A DNA stretch of 38,918 nt from an uncultured beta proteobacterium (GTDB lineage Bacteria > Pseudomonadota > Gammaproteobacteria > Burkholderiales > Burkholderiaceae), in contig CAJAFJ010000509.1 in the NCBI GenBank assembly GCA_903938955.1, positions 1-38,918 on the forward strand. Reading direction: 5' to 3'. Positions 1 through 8,324 of the stretch are shown piece after piece. The notes beneath the pieces were generated by a model, which was given only the letters and a program-made list of their open reading frames with translations, was not told the DNA's origin and made no database searches. Position numbers and translations under genes: made by a program. How positions within the stretch are numbered: position 1 is the stretch's first letter; each line of letters starts with the position of its first letter.

Positions 1-1029
1 CTGTGCCGCCGTGCGCAAAGCCGCCACCAGTGGCGTTTTATTGACCCAGGTGATGAACAGCATGACGCTCGCCTTGCCGCCAATCAACAGCACCACGGCC
101 AGCAGCAGTTTGTCGGCGTTAGCCAGCACAAAATGCAGGTCCAGCATCATGCCGACGGTGACAAAAAACAGCCCCAGCAAAATATCGCGAAAGGGCCGGA
201 TGTCGCCCTCGACCTGGTGGCGGTAAATGGTCTCCGAGATCAGCATGCCGCCCACAAACGCCCCCAGCGCCAACGACAAACCACTGAGCGCCGTGAGGTA
301 GGACAGGCCCACCACAATCCACAAGGTGGACAGCACCAGCAATTCATCGGAGCGGTGCCGGGCCACGGTGTCGAGCACTCGCCCGAGGTATTTTTGCCCC
401 AGCCAGATCAGCAAGGTCAACACCACCACCGCCTGCAAAGCGGCCAGTCCGAGCGACGGCAACAAATCATCCCCCGGCGCGGCCAGCGCGGGCAGCAGGA
501 TCAGACACGGCACCACCGCCAGGTCCTGAAACAGCAGCACGCCCATGGTCTGGCGCCCAGAGCGCGAGTGCAGCTCAAAATTATCAGACAGCAGTCGGGC
601 AACGATGGCAGTGGACGACATGGCCACCGCCAGGCCCACGGCAATGCCGCTTTTCCAGTCCTGCCCATAACCGTAGCCGGTGATCAGGCCCGTGACCAAG
701 GCCGTCACCGCCATCTGGGCCGAGCCAAAACCGAACACCAGTTTCTGCATCGCCCGCAGCCGCTTGAGGCTGAACTCCAGGCCGATGGAGAACATCAAAA
801 AGACGATGCCGAACTCGGCAAAATCCGACACCTCCACCGACTCTTTCAGCAGGGCCAAACCGTGTGGCCCCAGCGCAATGCCGATCACCAGGTAGGCCAG
901 CATGGTGGGCACCTTGAAACGGCGGGCGGCATACACGGCGGCCACGGCCGCAGTCAGGAGAAGAAGGAGGGTCAGGAGGTGGGAATGCACCGAATCATGA
1001 TAGCTCGCAGCAGGACATACCTGACGCAT
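1..1029 (-). CDS. Kef-type monovalent cation:proton antiporter (CPA2), 3' end outside window
   Basis: An open minus-strand frame runs off the left edge, so the C-terminus (and any TrkA-N/RCK domain) is missing; 343 residues are visible. The product is a string of hydrophobic segments typical of the Na+/H+ exchanger domain of KefB/KefC-like inner-membrane antiporters. A segment reading GLFFVTVGMMLD (bases about 130-170) matches the family's conserved GLFF(I/V)(S/T)VGM region, and it is preceded by the YRHQVEGDIRPFRDILL-like linker. The start is uncertain: an ATG at 1027-1029 and a GTG at 988-990 are both in frame and neither has a strong ribosome site; the GTG would begin nearer the usual hydrophobic N-terminus. 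It exchanges K+ or Na+ for H+ by family knowledge; the ion cannot be told from sequence. Divergent from the lipoprotein gene at 1149. Confidence 0.85.
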   Translation of the reverse strand, partial: MRQVCPAASYHDSVHSHLLTLLLLLTAAVAAVYAARRFKVPTMLAYLVIGIALGPHGLALLKESVEVSDFAEFGIVFLMFSIGLEFSLKRLRAMQKLVFGFGSAQMAVTALVTGLITGYGYGQDWKSGIAVGLAVAMSSTAIVARLLSDNFELHSRSGRQTMGVLLFQDLAVVPCLILLPALAAPGDDLLPSLGLAALQAVVVLTLLIWLGQKYLGRVLDTVARHRSDELLVLSTLWIVVGLSYLTALSGLSLALGAFVGGMLISETIYRHQVEGDIRPFRDILLGLFFVTVGMMLDLHFVLANADKLLLAVVLLIGGKASVMLFITWVNKTPLVAALRTAAQ

Positions 1030-1148
1030 CTTGATACACATTGGTCATTGATTTTTATCGACCCGTGAATCAACAATGCGGTCTAAATTCCCAACCCCAG
1101 AGTGGTCGCATCAGCGTACCGATGAATCATTTTTGAGTGAGGTTTGAT

Positions 1149-2321
1149 ATGAACACAATCCGAAATTTCAAACTGGCCTTGGCTGGTGTGGCGCTGGCGG
1201 GCTTGGCGGCCTGCGGAGGTGGCGGGGGTGGCGAGGCCAGCACCGGCACCTTGCGACTGGCGCTGACCGATGCCCCGGCCTGCGGCTATGACGAGGTCAA
1301 TGTGACGATCCAGAAGGTTCGGGTGCACAAGAGCAGCACAGCCAGCGACACCGATGGCAGTTGGTCCGAAATCGTCCTCAACCCCGCCCGGCGCGTGGAT
1401 CTGCTGGACCTAACCAACGGCGTGCTCGACGAGTTGGGCCAGACGTCGCTGCCCACGGGCAAGTACACCCAGTTGCGGCTGGTGCTGGCAGCCAACAGCA
1501 GCGCCCTGCCACTGGCGAATTCCGTCGTCCTCTCCAGCGACCACAGCGAGGTCGCGCTCACGACCCCGAGCGGCCAGCAATCGGGCCTCAAAACCAATAT
1601 CAACATCGACATCGCCAGCAACCAACTGGCCGATTTTGTGCTCGACTTTGACGCCTGCAAATCGGTGGTTCGTGCGGGTAACTCGGGGCAATACCTGCTC
1701 AAGCCGGTCCTCAGCATAATCCCGCGCTACACCAGTGGCGTTGCCGGTTTCGTGAACGTCAGCCCGCTGCCATATGGCAGCGCCACCCTGTCGTTGCAGC
1801 AAGGCGGCGTCATCATCAAGGCGACTCCGCCAGACAGCAGCGGCCGGTTTCTGCTGCAGCCGGTCGCACCCGGCAACTACACGCTGGTGTTGACCGCGCC
1901 TGAACGCGACACCACCATCGTGACCCAGGTACCGGTGGTGGCCAACACCGTGACCTCTGTCAATACCAGCATCACCGCGTTCACCCCCGCCATCACAGGC
2001 TATGCCACCGTGAACGGCAGCGCCCCGATCGACACCCTGGTGCGTGCGCTGCAAGCGCTCACGGGGGGGCCGGTGGTGAAAATTGCCGGCCAGTTTGTCG
2101 ACGGCAGCACCGGGGCCTACTCGTTCCCACTGGTGGTCAATGCGCCGATGGTGGCGCCCTACGTGGCGGCACCGGGCCCGCTGGTGTTTGCGCCCGACAC
2201 AGCAGCGGCCGGGCTCTACACGCTGAACGCCAGCCTCAGCGGCCAAGTGGACCAGACCGTCGTGTTGAGCCCCTTGACCGCGGGGGCGACCGTGTCGGTG
2301 CCAGAGATTGTGTTTCCTTGA
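1149..2321 (+). CDS. DUF4382 lipoprotein
   Basis: A 390-residue secreted protein. The N-terminus has a short positive stretch, a hydrophobic segment and a lipobox LAAC with the lipidated Cys at residue 22, followed by a run of six glycines that probably acts as a flexible tether. Residues about 35-190 match the DUF4382 pattern (TLRLALTDAPACGYDEVNVTIQKVRVH, split here as two conserved blocks: LALTDAP and the VNVTIQKV strand). The remainder is beta-rich and resembles carboxypeptidase-regulatory-like folds. Start chosen at ATG 1149 because AGG at 1140-1142 sits six bases before it; the upstream in-frame GTG at 1137 overlaps that ribosome site. Function unknown; likely an outer-membrane or periplasmic surface lipoprotein. 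Monocistronic, convergent with kguD. Confidence 0.85.
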   Translation: MNTIRNFKLALAGVALAGLAACGGGGGGEASTGTLRLALTDAPACGYDEVNVTIQKVRVHKSSTASDTDGSWSEIVLNPARRVDLLDLTNGVLDELGQTSLPTGKYTQLRLVLAANSSALPLANSVVLSSDHSEVALTTPSGQQSGLKTNINIDIASNQLADFVLDFDACKSVVRAGNSGQYLLKPVLSIIPRYTSGVAGFVNVSPLPYGSATLSLQQGGVIIKATPPDSSGRFLLQPVAPGNYTLVLTAPERDTTIVTQVPVVANTVTSVNTSITAFTPAITGYATVNGSAPIDTLVRALQALTGGPVVKIAGQFVDGSTGAYSFPLVVNAPMVAPYVAAPGPLVFAPDTAAAGLYTLNASLSGQVDQTVVLSPLTAGATVSVPEIVFP

Positions 2322-2325
2322 GTAA

Positions 2326-3330
2326 TCAAGGCGTGAGAGAAAACACCGCCAGTGGGGGCTGGCCAGCCAAGGCCAGCAACAAATTGCTGGTGGCCATCTC
2401 CGCCATGGCGTGGCGCGTCTCGTGGGTGGCGGAGCCGATGTGCGGCAGGGCGGTGACCTTGGGGTGGGTGCGCAGCGGCGAGTCTTGCGGCAGCGGTTCG
2501 GTCGCAAACACATCCAGCCCGGCGGCGCGCAGGGTGCCGTGATCCAGAGCGTGCAACAGCGCGTCTTCCTGCACGATGGCGCCGCGGGCGCCGTTGATAA
2601 AAATGGCGCCCGGCTTCATCAAGGCAAACTCGCGCGCCCCCATCAGGCCCCGGGTTTCCGGGGCGAGTGGCAGCACCACGGCCACGATGTCGGCGCGTTG
2701 CAGCAGCTCGTCCAACGGGGTGTGACGGGCTTTGCCGACCAGTTCGGGGACTTCGTGCGCCAGATCAACCGGGCGGCGGTTGTGGTACAGCACCGGCATG
2801 CCAAAACCCAACGCGGCACGCCGCGCCAGTGCCTGGCCAATGCGGCCAAAACCCAGAATACCCAGCGTTTTGCCGTGCACGTCCGAGCCAAACAGGTCGT
2901 CACCGATGTTGCGGCTCCAGCGGCCTTCGCGCACATGGTTGGCCAGTTCCACCAAGCGCCGGCTGCTGGCCATGATGAGTGAAAAAATAGTATCGGCCGT
3001 GGTCTCGGTCAACACGCCGGGCGTGTGACAGAGCGTGATGCCGCGTGCCGCCAGCGCGTCCAGCGCGTAGTTGTCAACGCCCACCGACACGCTGGAAATC
3101 ACTTTCAGCTGCGGCGCCTGCGCCAGCAAGGCGGCGTCCACCGGGTAGCTGGAGCCGATCATGGCGTCGGCGCGGGCCAGTGCGGCGTGAAAGGCGGTGG
3201 CCTGCTCCGGCACACGCGGGTTGGCCAGCGTCACGTTGTGCTGCGCCTGCAGGCGGGCCAGCTGGTCCGGCGGCAGTTCGCGAAAGACCAGTACGTTTTG
3301 ACGCCGGGTGTCGACGGTGGGGGTCGCCAT
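2326..3330 (-). CDS. kguD: 2-hydroxyacid dehydrogenase, probable 2-keto-6-phosphogluconate reductase KguD
   Basis: A 334-residue D-isomer-specific 2-hydroxyacid dehydrogenase of normal length. The nucleotide-binding loop GFGRIG lies near residue 160, and the catalytic trio is visible: Arg in NGARG, Glu in ATEPLP and His in LPHIGSAT. By itself it could be a glyoxylate/hydroxypyruvate reductase (GhrB) or a gluconate 2-dehydrogenase. The context decides: it is the last gene of an operon with a PfkB kinase and a KguE-like protein under a PtxS-type repressor, matching the Pseudomonas kguEKTD set in which KguD reduces 2-keto-6-phosphogluconate to 6-phosphogluconate with NAD(P)H. It starts 2 bases after the kguK stop, so it is probably translationally coupled. 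Cytoplasmic. Confidence 0.85.
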   Translation of the reverse strand: MATPTVDTRRQNVLVFRELPPDQLARLQAQHNVTLANPRVPEQATAFHAALARADAMIGSSYPVDAALLAQAPQLKVISSVSVGVDNYALDALAARGITLCHTPGVLTETTADTIFSLIMASSRRLVELANHVREGRWSRNIGDDLFGSDVHGKTLGILGFGRIGQALARRAALGFGMPVLYHNRRPVDLAHEVPELVGKARHTPLDELLQRADIVAVVLPLAPETRGLMGAREFALMKPGAIFINGARGAIVQEDALLHALDHGTLRAAGLDVFATEPLPQDSPLRTHPKVTALPHIGSATHETRHAMAEMATSNLLLALAGQPPLAVFSLTP

Positions 3331-3332
3331 GG

Positions 3333-4277
3333 TCAGAACCCGGCTTGCGCCAGTTCGGCGCGGGACGGCAGCCCTTCGCTGTCGCCCAGCACCTGCACGG
3401 CGCGGGCGCCAATCCAGGTGCCGCGCTTGACGGCATCAGCCACGCTCAAGCCTTCAAGCAAGGCGCTGATCACACCGACGGCAAAACCATCCCCGGCGCC
3501 CACGGTGTCCACTACCTCGGCCACGGGCACGCCCGCGACATACGCGGCGCCGGTGGGCCCATCGTAAAACGCGCCTTCGCTGCCGAGTTTGACCACCACC
3601 AGTTCGGCGCCGCGCTGGCGGTAAAAGCGGGCAATGCCTTCGGGTGTGGATTCGCCAGTCAGAAAACGCCCTTCCTCCAGGCCGGGCAGCACCCAGTTCG
3701 CACGCGTGGCCAGGTCATTGATGGCGTTGCGCATGAGGTCGGGCGTGGCCCACAGCGTGGGGCGCAGGTTGGGGTCAAACGACACGCTGCGACCGGCGCT
3801 GCGCATCAGATCCATGGTGTGGCGGGCGGCCGGTAGCGTGGTGGCCGAGATCGCGGCAAACACGCCGGTGGCGTGCAGGTGCCGGGCGCTGAGCAGCCAG
3901 GCTTCGTCGATGTCGGCCAGACCCATGTGGCTGGCGGCGGAACCGGCGCGGTGGTATTCCACCGGCGGGTCGCTGCCGTCACTGACCTGGCCCTTGAACT
4001 GAAAGCCTGTTTTTTGTGTCGCGTCACACACGACGTGTGAGCAGTCAATGCCCTCGGCCCGCAGGGCGGCGAGCAAATAACGCCCCATGGAATCGGTGCC
4101 CAGGCGGCTGGCCCAGCCGACTTTCAGGCCGAGCCGTGCCAGGCCAATGGCCACATTGGTTTCGGCACCGGCCGTGCGTTTGTGAAAGGCGGCAGCCTGT
4201 TCCAGCGGGCCGGGCTGGTCCGCGACCAGCAACATCATGGCTTCGCCAAAGGTAATAACGTCCAGCGTGGGGCTCAT
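3333..4277 (-). CDS. kguK: PfkB-family sugar-acid kinase, probable 2-ketogluconate kinase KguK
   Basis: A 314-residue ribokinase-fold kinase. The N-terminus has the substrate region (FGEAMMLLV, then the GAETNVAIGLARLG block) and the C-terminal PfkB signature DTVGAGDGFAVG carries the catalytic Asp and the anion hole near residue 250. In isolation most pipelines would call it 2-dehydro-3-deoxygluconokinase (KdgK); the two substrates are chemically close. The operon and PtxS operator favour 2-ketogluconate phosphorylation at C6, giving the substrate of the next enzyme, KguD. It lies 11 bases downstream of the kguE-like gene, with AGGA upstream of its ATG. Cytoplasmic, ATP-dependent. Confidence 0.85.
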   Translation of the reverse strand: MSPTLDVITFGEAMMLLVADQPGPLEQAAAFHKRTAGAETNVAIGLARLGLKVGWASRLGTDSMGRYLLAALRAEGIDCSHVVCDATQKTGFQFKGQVSDGSDPPVEYHRAGSAASHMGLADIDEAWLLSARHLHATGVFAAISATTLPAARHTMDLMRSAGRSVSFDPNLRPTLWATPDLMRNAINDLATRANWVLPGLEEGRFLTGESTPEGIARFYRQRGAELVVVKLGSEGAFYDGPTGAAYVAGVPVAEVVDTVGAGDGFAVGVISALLEGLSVADAVKRGTWIGARAVQVLGDSEGLPSRAELAQAGF

Positions 4278-4288
4278 GGTGGGGTGTC

Positions 4289-5176
4289 CTATCGGTTGTT
4301 AGAAAGATGAAGGCGCTCAGTGCGGACCGCATCGGCCTGGCGGGTGGCGACCGCGCGCAAATGATCTAGCTCCTGCTGCGTAACGGTCAGCAGGTCATCG
4401 CCGGCCAGCGGGTATTCAATGGCCCACGGCACATCGGCCGGCAAGGCGCGCAGCACCGCACGCCAGGGGGCGCTGGAGTCGGCCAGCGGCACAGCGACCC
4501 AGCGCTGCGGCTGGCGTTGCACGCCTTTGCAATGCACATAACGCACTTGCGGCGCCAGTGCGGCGGCGGCCTGCAGCGGGCACTCGCCGGTCCAATGCCA
4601 ATTGCCCATGTCAAAGGTCATGCCCAGAAAAAGCCCGTGGGCGTTGGCGGCGGCAAAGAAATTTTGCAGGGCAGTCAGCGTACCCGCCGCCGGGGTCTGG
4701 TCGTTTTCAATCACCAGTTCAACCGGGGCTTTTTGCAGGCGTTGTTGCAGGTCGTCCAGCGAGTCATGGGAGGCCGAGCCAAAGCCGCCCATCGACATCT
4801 TCAGGCGCGACGCCTGCAGGGTGTGTGTCGCCGTCAGGGCGCGCTCCAGTGCCGGCACGTCGAGCCGGCCGTCAACCGTCCAGAGCGGCTCTGCGCTGGA
4901 ATACACCAGCGCTTTGCCAGCTGTGCGCACGAGGCTGGCGATGGCCGGGAGTTCCCGCGCCGGGTCCAGCAGTAATTCGCTGCGCACTTCCACACCGTCG
5001 GCACCGGCGGTCAGGCTGAGTTCGCTGAACCAGTGTTGGCCGTGGCGCCGCACTTCGGCCACTCCGAAGGCGGTCAGGGAAATCAGTATCGGCGGGGCGG
5101 TCTGCAGGCCCTCGCCCGATGTCGAGGCTGGCGTCTCTCCAGACACGGTGGCCGGACAAGCGTCTTCAGTGCGCAT
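4289..5176 (-). CDS. kguE: TIM-barrel sugar isomerase/epimerase-like protein KguE
   Basis: A 295-residue protein of the xylose-isomerase-like TIM-barrel (AP endonuclease 2) superfamily. Barrel-strand signatures are visible: GADGVEVR near residue 60, VELVIENDQ near 155 (a metal-ligand Glu is expected here), [10 protein letters not shown] near 190 and VRYVHCKGV near 215. The Pseudomonas kgu operon starts with a protein of this type, KguE, annotated as a putative epimerase whose exact reaction is not settled. The first about 28 residues (rich in Ser/Thr/Pro) look dispensable; an internal start is possible, though this ATG overlaps the end of the ABC ATPase gene by 11 bases, a common coupled arrangement. 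Probably assists 2-ketogluconate use; the precise role is inference. Confidence 0.75.
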   Translation of the reverse strand: MRTEDACPATVSGETPASTSGEGLQTAPPILISLTAFGVAEVRRHGQHWFSELSLTAGADGVEVRSELLLDPARELPAIASLVRTAGKALVYSSAEPLWTVDGRLDVPALERALTATHTLQASRLKMSMGGFGSASHDSLDDLQQRLQKAPVELVIENDQTPAAGTLTALQNFFAAANAHGLFLGMTFDMGNWHWTGECPLQAAAALAPQVRYVHCKGVQRQPQRWVAVPLADSSAPWRAVLRALPADVPWAIEYPLAGDDLLTVTQQELDHLRAVATRQADAVRTERLHLSNNR

Positions 5177-5957
5177 GTTGCGAATTCAGAATTTGTCCCA
5201 GGAAGTTCCGGGTAGTTTCGTGTTTCGGGTTGCTGAAGAACTGCTGGGGCGGGGCCTCTTCGATGATCTTGCCGTTGGCCATGAAGATCACGCGGTCGGC
5301 CACGCTGCGGGCAAAGCCCATTTCGTGCGTGACACACAGCATGGTCATGCCTTCTTCGGCCAGGCTGACCATGGTGTCCAGCACTTCCTTGACCATCTCG
5401 GGGTCGAGTGCCGACGTGGGCTCGTCAAACAGCATGATCTTGGGCGTCATGCACAGGGCACGCGCAATCGCCACCCGCTGCTGCTGGCCGCCCGAGAGCT
5501 GGCTGGGGTATTTGTGTGCCTGCTCGGGAATGCGCACGCGCTTGAGGTATTTCATGGCGATGGTTTCCGCCTCTTCCTGGCTCAGACCGCGTGAACGCAT
5601 CGGTGCCAGCGTGCAGTTTTGCAAAATGGTCAGGTGCGGAAACAGGTTGAACTGCTGGAACACCATGCCCACCTCTTGCCGCACCGAGTCCACGTTTTTG
5701 CCACCGGCAGTCAGGTCGATGCCGTCCACCACAATGCGCCCGCTTTGCACCGTTTCCAGCCGGTTGATGCAGCGGATCAGCGTCGACTTGCCCGAGCCCG
5801 ACGGCCCGCAGACCACGATGCGCTCCCCGGCCCGCACGTTCAGGTTGATGTTGGTCAGCACCTGGAATTTGCCAAACCATTTGTCCACCGCTTCGATGCG
5901 GATGATGGGCTCGGCAGCCGGGGCCGCAGCGGGAGAGGATTGCATTGTGTCTGTCAT
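5166..5957 (-). CDS. polar amino-acid-type ABC transporter ATP-binding protein (GlnQ/HisP-like)
   Basis: A 263-residue ATPase of the PAAT family. Walker [11 protein letters not shown]-loop [11 protein letters not shown], signature LSGGQQQR, Walker [13 protein letters not shown] and the switch His in CVTHEMGFA are all intact. The first about 20 residues (Ala/Pro rich) precede the typical start of such proteins. It energises import through the two permeases encoded upstream in the same transcript. The 3' end overlaps kguE by 11 bases, tying the importer to the sugar-acid enzymes. The family classically imports glutamine, histidine or glutamate; here the operon partners suggest a sugar acid (2-ketogluconate), which is inference. 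Faces the cytoplasm on the inner membrane. Confidence 0.93.
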   Translation of the reverse strand: MTDTMQSSPAAAPAAEPIIRIEAVDKWFGKFQVLTNINLNVRAGERIVVCGPSGSGKSTLIRCINRLETVQSGRIVVDGIDLTAGGKNVDSVRQEVGMVFQQFNLFPHLTILQNCTLAPMRSRGLSQEEAETIAMKYLKRVRIPEQAHKYPSQLSGGQQQRVAIARALCMTPKIMLFDEPTSALDPEMVKEVLDTMVSLAEEGMTMLCVTHEMGFARSVADRVIFMANGKIIEEAPPQQFFSNPKHETTRNFLGQILNSQHAH

Positions 5958-5990
5958 GAAAGCACCGTGGTCGCTGACTCGGGGTCGGGT

Positions 5991-6797
5991 TTATTGCATT
6001 TTTGGCAGGTCGGTTTCCAGCCATTTGCGGTAGAGCTTGTTGAGCTCGCCGTTGGCGCTGTTTTTGGCGACAAAATCGTCCACGGTTTTGAGCAGCTCAG
6101 CCTGGCCCGGGCGCATGGCCACCGCCATGACCTGCTGGCGCAGCAGGAACTTGTTCTCGTAGGTATTGGCCGGGGCGCGCTTGTCGATTTGCGCGGCCAC
6201 CGTGGTCGAGCAGCCAATGGCGTCCACCTGGCCCGACATCAGCGCCTGCATGGCGGAGGCGTCGTCGTCAAAGCGGCGAATCTCGGTGCCTTCAGGGGCC
6301 ACGGCGGTCAGGGCCACATCCTGCGTGCTGGCGCGGGCAACCCCCACGCGTTTGCCTTTGAGGTCAGTCGCCGACTTGATGTTAGCTTTTTTGTCGCCGT
6401 ACAGCACGATGCTGGCGGCAGCATACGGTTTGGAGAACTGCACCTGCTTGGCCCGCTCGGGCGTCACGGCCAGCGAGGCCACCAGCAAGTCAACCTTGTT
6501 GGTCAGCAGAAACGGGATGCGGTTGGGGCCGGTGACCGGCACCAGGTTGACCTTGACGCCGAGGTCTTTGGCCATCAGGCGGGCCACATCAGCGTCGTAG
6601 CCGTCGGGCTGGTTGCTGCTGTTCATGGTGCCGTAGGGCGGAAAATCGACCAGCATGCCGACCGTCAGCTCGCCTTTTTTCTTGATGTCGGCGACGCTTT
6701 GCGCGCTGGCCGCAGGAGCCCACGCGGACAGGGTGGCGGCCAGGCCCAAGGCCAGGGCGGTGCCCGTAAAGAGGCGGCGTTGCAGATGCTTGATCAT
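5991..6797 (-). CDS. periplasmic solute-binding protein (family 3) of the kgu-linked ABC importer
   Basis: A 268-residue SBP_bac_3 protein. The N-terminal signal peptide has Lys/Arg residues, a hydrophobic core and a likely Ala-X-Ala cleavage near residue 32 (ASA|QS). Mature-domain landmarks are GELTVGMLVDFPPYG, the YDADVARLMAKDLGV block, LVASLAVTPERAKQVQFSKPY and the LKGKRVGVARAST hinge region. In amino-acid binders a conserved Arg and Asp clamp the alpha-amino and carboxylate; whether these are adapted to a keto-acid sugar cannot be judged by eye. Located between the permeases and the ATPase, 55 bases after the second permease. It should define the importer's specificity, so it is the best target for testing the 2-ketogluconate prediction. 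Confidence 0.9.
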   Translation of the reverse strand: MIKHLQRRLFTGTALALGLAATLSAWAPAASAQSVADIKKKGELTVGMLVDFPPYGTMNSSNQPDGYDADVARLMAKDLGVKVNLVPVTGPNRIPFLLTNKVDLLVASLAVTPERAKQVQFSKPYAAASIVLYGDKKANIKSATDLKGKRVGVARASTQDVALTAVAPEGTEIRRFDDDASAMQALMSGQVDAIGCSTTVAAQIDKRAPANTYENKFLLRQQVMAVAMRPGQAELLKTVDDFVAKNSANGELNKLYRKWLETDLPKMQ

Positions 6798-6852
6798 GGT
6801 GAAGTCTCCGTGAGTTGTGGTGAGAAATGACAGGGTGAAAAACAGGGCGCGC

Positions 6853-7506
6853 TCAGCGCGTCAACGCCGCCGCTTGCCGGCGTTCCATGCGGGCGGCCAG
6901 CAAGGACAGCGGCCAGCACAGCACAAAATAAATGGCCGCCACCACGCTGAACACAATCAGCGGCTGGAACGTGGCGTTGTTGATGATCTGGCCGGAGCGC
7001 GTGACTTCGACAAACCCAATGATGGCCGCCAGGGACGTGCCCTTGATGATCTGCACCATGTAGCCGACCGTGGGCGCAAGCGCAATTCGGCCGGCCTGCG
7101 GCAAGATCACATAACGCATGCGCGCCACATAGGGCAGGCTCAGCGCCTGCGCCGCTTCCCATTGACCACTGGGAATGGCCTGGATACAACCACGCCAGAT
7201 TTCGCCCAGAAAAGCGCTGCTGTTGAGAATGAGGGCCGTGCCCGCCGCCACCCAGGGGTTGATTTCCAGCCCCAGCACTGGCGCGCCAAAGAACACCAGA
7301 AACAGTTGCAGCAGCAGCGGCGTGCCCTGAAAAACCTGGATGAAGGCACCCGACAAAAACTGCGCCACGCGGTTGTGCGAGGTGCGGCTCAGCGCAATGA
7401 TCAGGCCACCGATGGCACCGCCAGCAAAGGCAATCATCGAGAGCGCCACGGTCCACTTGGCCGCCTCAAGAATGAACAAAAATTCGGAGAAACCAAAAGT
7501 ACGCAT
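6853..7506 (-). CDS. PAAT-type ABC transporter permease (second permease)
   Basis: A 217-residue inner-membrane permease of the HisM/GlnP type with about five hydrophobic segments. The cytoplasmic EAA loop that docks the ATPase is visible as EAAQALSLPYVARMRYVILP near residues 137-156. The region QVFQGTPLLLQLFLVFFG (residues about 57-74) matches the conserved periplasm-proximal block of the family. Its ATG shares one base with the TGA of the first permease (TGATG), indicating translational coupling. The two permeases presumably form a heterodimer. Confidence 0.92.
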   Translation of the reverse strand: MRTFGFSEFLFILEAAKWTVALSMIAFAGGAIGGLIIALSRTSHNRVAQFLSGAFIQVFQGTPLLLQLFLVFFGAPVLGLEINPWVAAGTALILNSSAFLGEIWRGCIQAIPSGQWEAAQALSLPYVARMRYVILPQAGRIALAPTVGYMVQIIKGTSLAAIIGFVEVTRSGQIINNATFQPLIVFSVVAAIYFVLCWPLSLLAARMERRQAAALTR

Positions 7507-8177
7507 CAGCGGCCTGCCGGGTAGTTGAGGGCCAGGCGGTAGATCACCCGGAACAAGGCGGAAAACGACAGCGCCAGCAGCAGGTAAATACCGGCCACGA
7601 CGATGTAAATCTCAAAGCTGCGGAAGGTCTGCGACTGCAGATTGGCCGCGACCGAGGTCAAGTCGTCTGCCGAAATGGCCGACACCACGGCCGAACTCAG
7701 CATCAGCAAAATGAACTGGCTGGTGAGGGCCGGGTAGACGGTGCGCAGCGCCGGTTTCAGAATCACAAAGCGGAAGATTTCGTGGCGCTTCAGGTTCAGC
7801 GCCAGGCCGGCCTCGATCTGCCCTTTGGGAATCGACTCGATCCCGGCGCGGATGATTTCGGTGGCGTAGGCGCCCAGGTTCACCACCATGGCGACCAGCG
7901 CCGCCGCGTAGGCCGACCAGCGCAGGCCCAGCGCCGGCAGGGCAAAAAAGAAGAAGAACAACTGCACCAGAAACGGCTTGTTGCGGATCAGCTCAATATA
8001 AGCATTGATGACCCAGCGCAGCGGACGCGGCCCGGCGGTCTTGCCCCAGGCGCAGACGATGGCCACCAGCAGGCCGAGCAGCATGGCCAGCAGCGACAGC
8101 TCGATCGTGTTGAGCGTGCCCTTGACCAGCAGCGGCCAGGCAGCAAAGACATCACCGAATTGAAATGAATAGTTCAT
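7506..8177 (-). CDS. PAAT-type ABC transporter permease (first gene of the kgu operon)
   Basis: A 223-residue permease with the family block IELIRNKPFLVQLFFFFF and an EAA loop (EAGLALNLKRHEIFRFVILK) near residues 137-156. Start chosen at ATG 8177, giving MNYSFQFGDVF; the open frame continues upstream only to a TTG at 8222, which adds 15 residues unlike family members and would lie in the leader. It is the promoter-proximal gene: a near-perfect -10 and the PtxS-type palindrome lie 76-100 bases upstream. Repression at this site would therefore control all seven genes down to kguD. Confidence 0.92.
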   Translation of the reverse strand: MNYSFQFGDVFAAWPLLVKGTLNTIELSLLAMLLGLLVAIVCAWGKTAGPRPLRWVINAYIELIRNKPFLVQLFFFFFALPALGLRWSAYAAALVAMVVNLGAYATEIIRAGIESIPKGQIEAGLALNLKRHEIFRFVILKPALRTVYPALTSQFILLMLSSAVVSAISADDLTSVAANLQSQTFRSFEIYIVVAGIYLLLALSFSALFRVIYRLALNYPAGR

Positions 8178-8253
8178 GAGCGGGCGCAGTCGCCAGGTTA
8201 AGCACAAAAATGATCGGATCAACCTGATTCAGAATCCCTGTGAGCAAGCAACT

Positions 8254-8269
8254 CTGAAACCGGTTTCAG
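8254..8269. promoter_or_regulatory. PtxS-type operator (perfect 16-bp palindrome)
   Basis: CTGAAACCGGTTTCAG is a perfect inverted repeat. Its inner 14 bases (8255-8268) are identical to the operator described for PtxS, the LacI-family 2-ketogluconate repressor of Pseudomonas. It starts 3 bases downstream of the -10 box of the ABC/kgu promoter (minus strand), so bound repressor would cover the transcription start. The regulator gene lies directly upstream. Confidence 0.85.
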
Positions 8270-8272
8270 TAA

Positions 8273-8302
8273 ATTATAAAAATACAGTTCATCAATAAGC
8301 AA
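8273..8302 (-). promoter_or_regulatory. sigma70-type promoter of the ABC-kgu operon
   Basis: On the minus strand a perfect TATAAT (8273-8278) is preceded, with an 18-base spacer, by TTGCTT (8297-8302), a four-of-six match to TTGACA. The predicted start falls near 8266, inside the PtxS-type palindrome. The promoter lies between the ptxS stop (8325) and the first permease, which makes the operon separately transcribed from ptxS. Confidence 0.6.
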
Positions 8303-8324
8303 CTATGGAAAACCCTAACCCAGA

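Noticed and set aside
133..1068. 311-residue plus-strand open frame
   Set aside because: Its product is Gln/His/Arg-rich and repetitive, typical of an antisense frame; the opposite strand encodes the Kef-type antiporter.
1410..2513. 367-residue minus-strand frame
   Set aside because: Low-complexity His/Arg/Gly composition and it runs across the DUF4382 gene and the end of kguD; no start site or family resemblance.
3045..3836. 263-residue plus-strand frame over kguD/kguK
   Set aside because: Arg/Ala/Pro-rich shadow; the minus-strand genes have catalytic motifs in place.
5619..6830. 403-residue plus-strand frame
   Set aside because: His/Gln/Arg-rich shadow opposite the ABC ATPase and binding-protein genes, both of which have complete conserved motifs.
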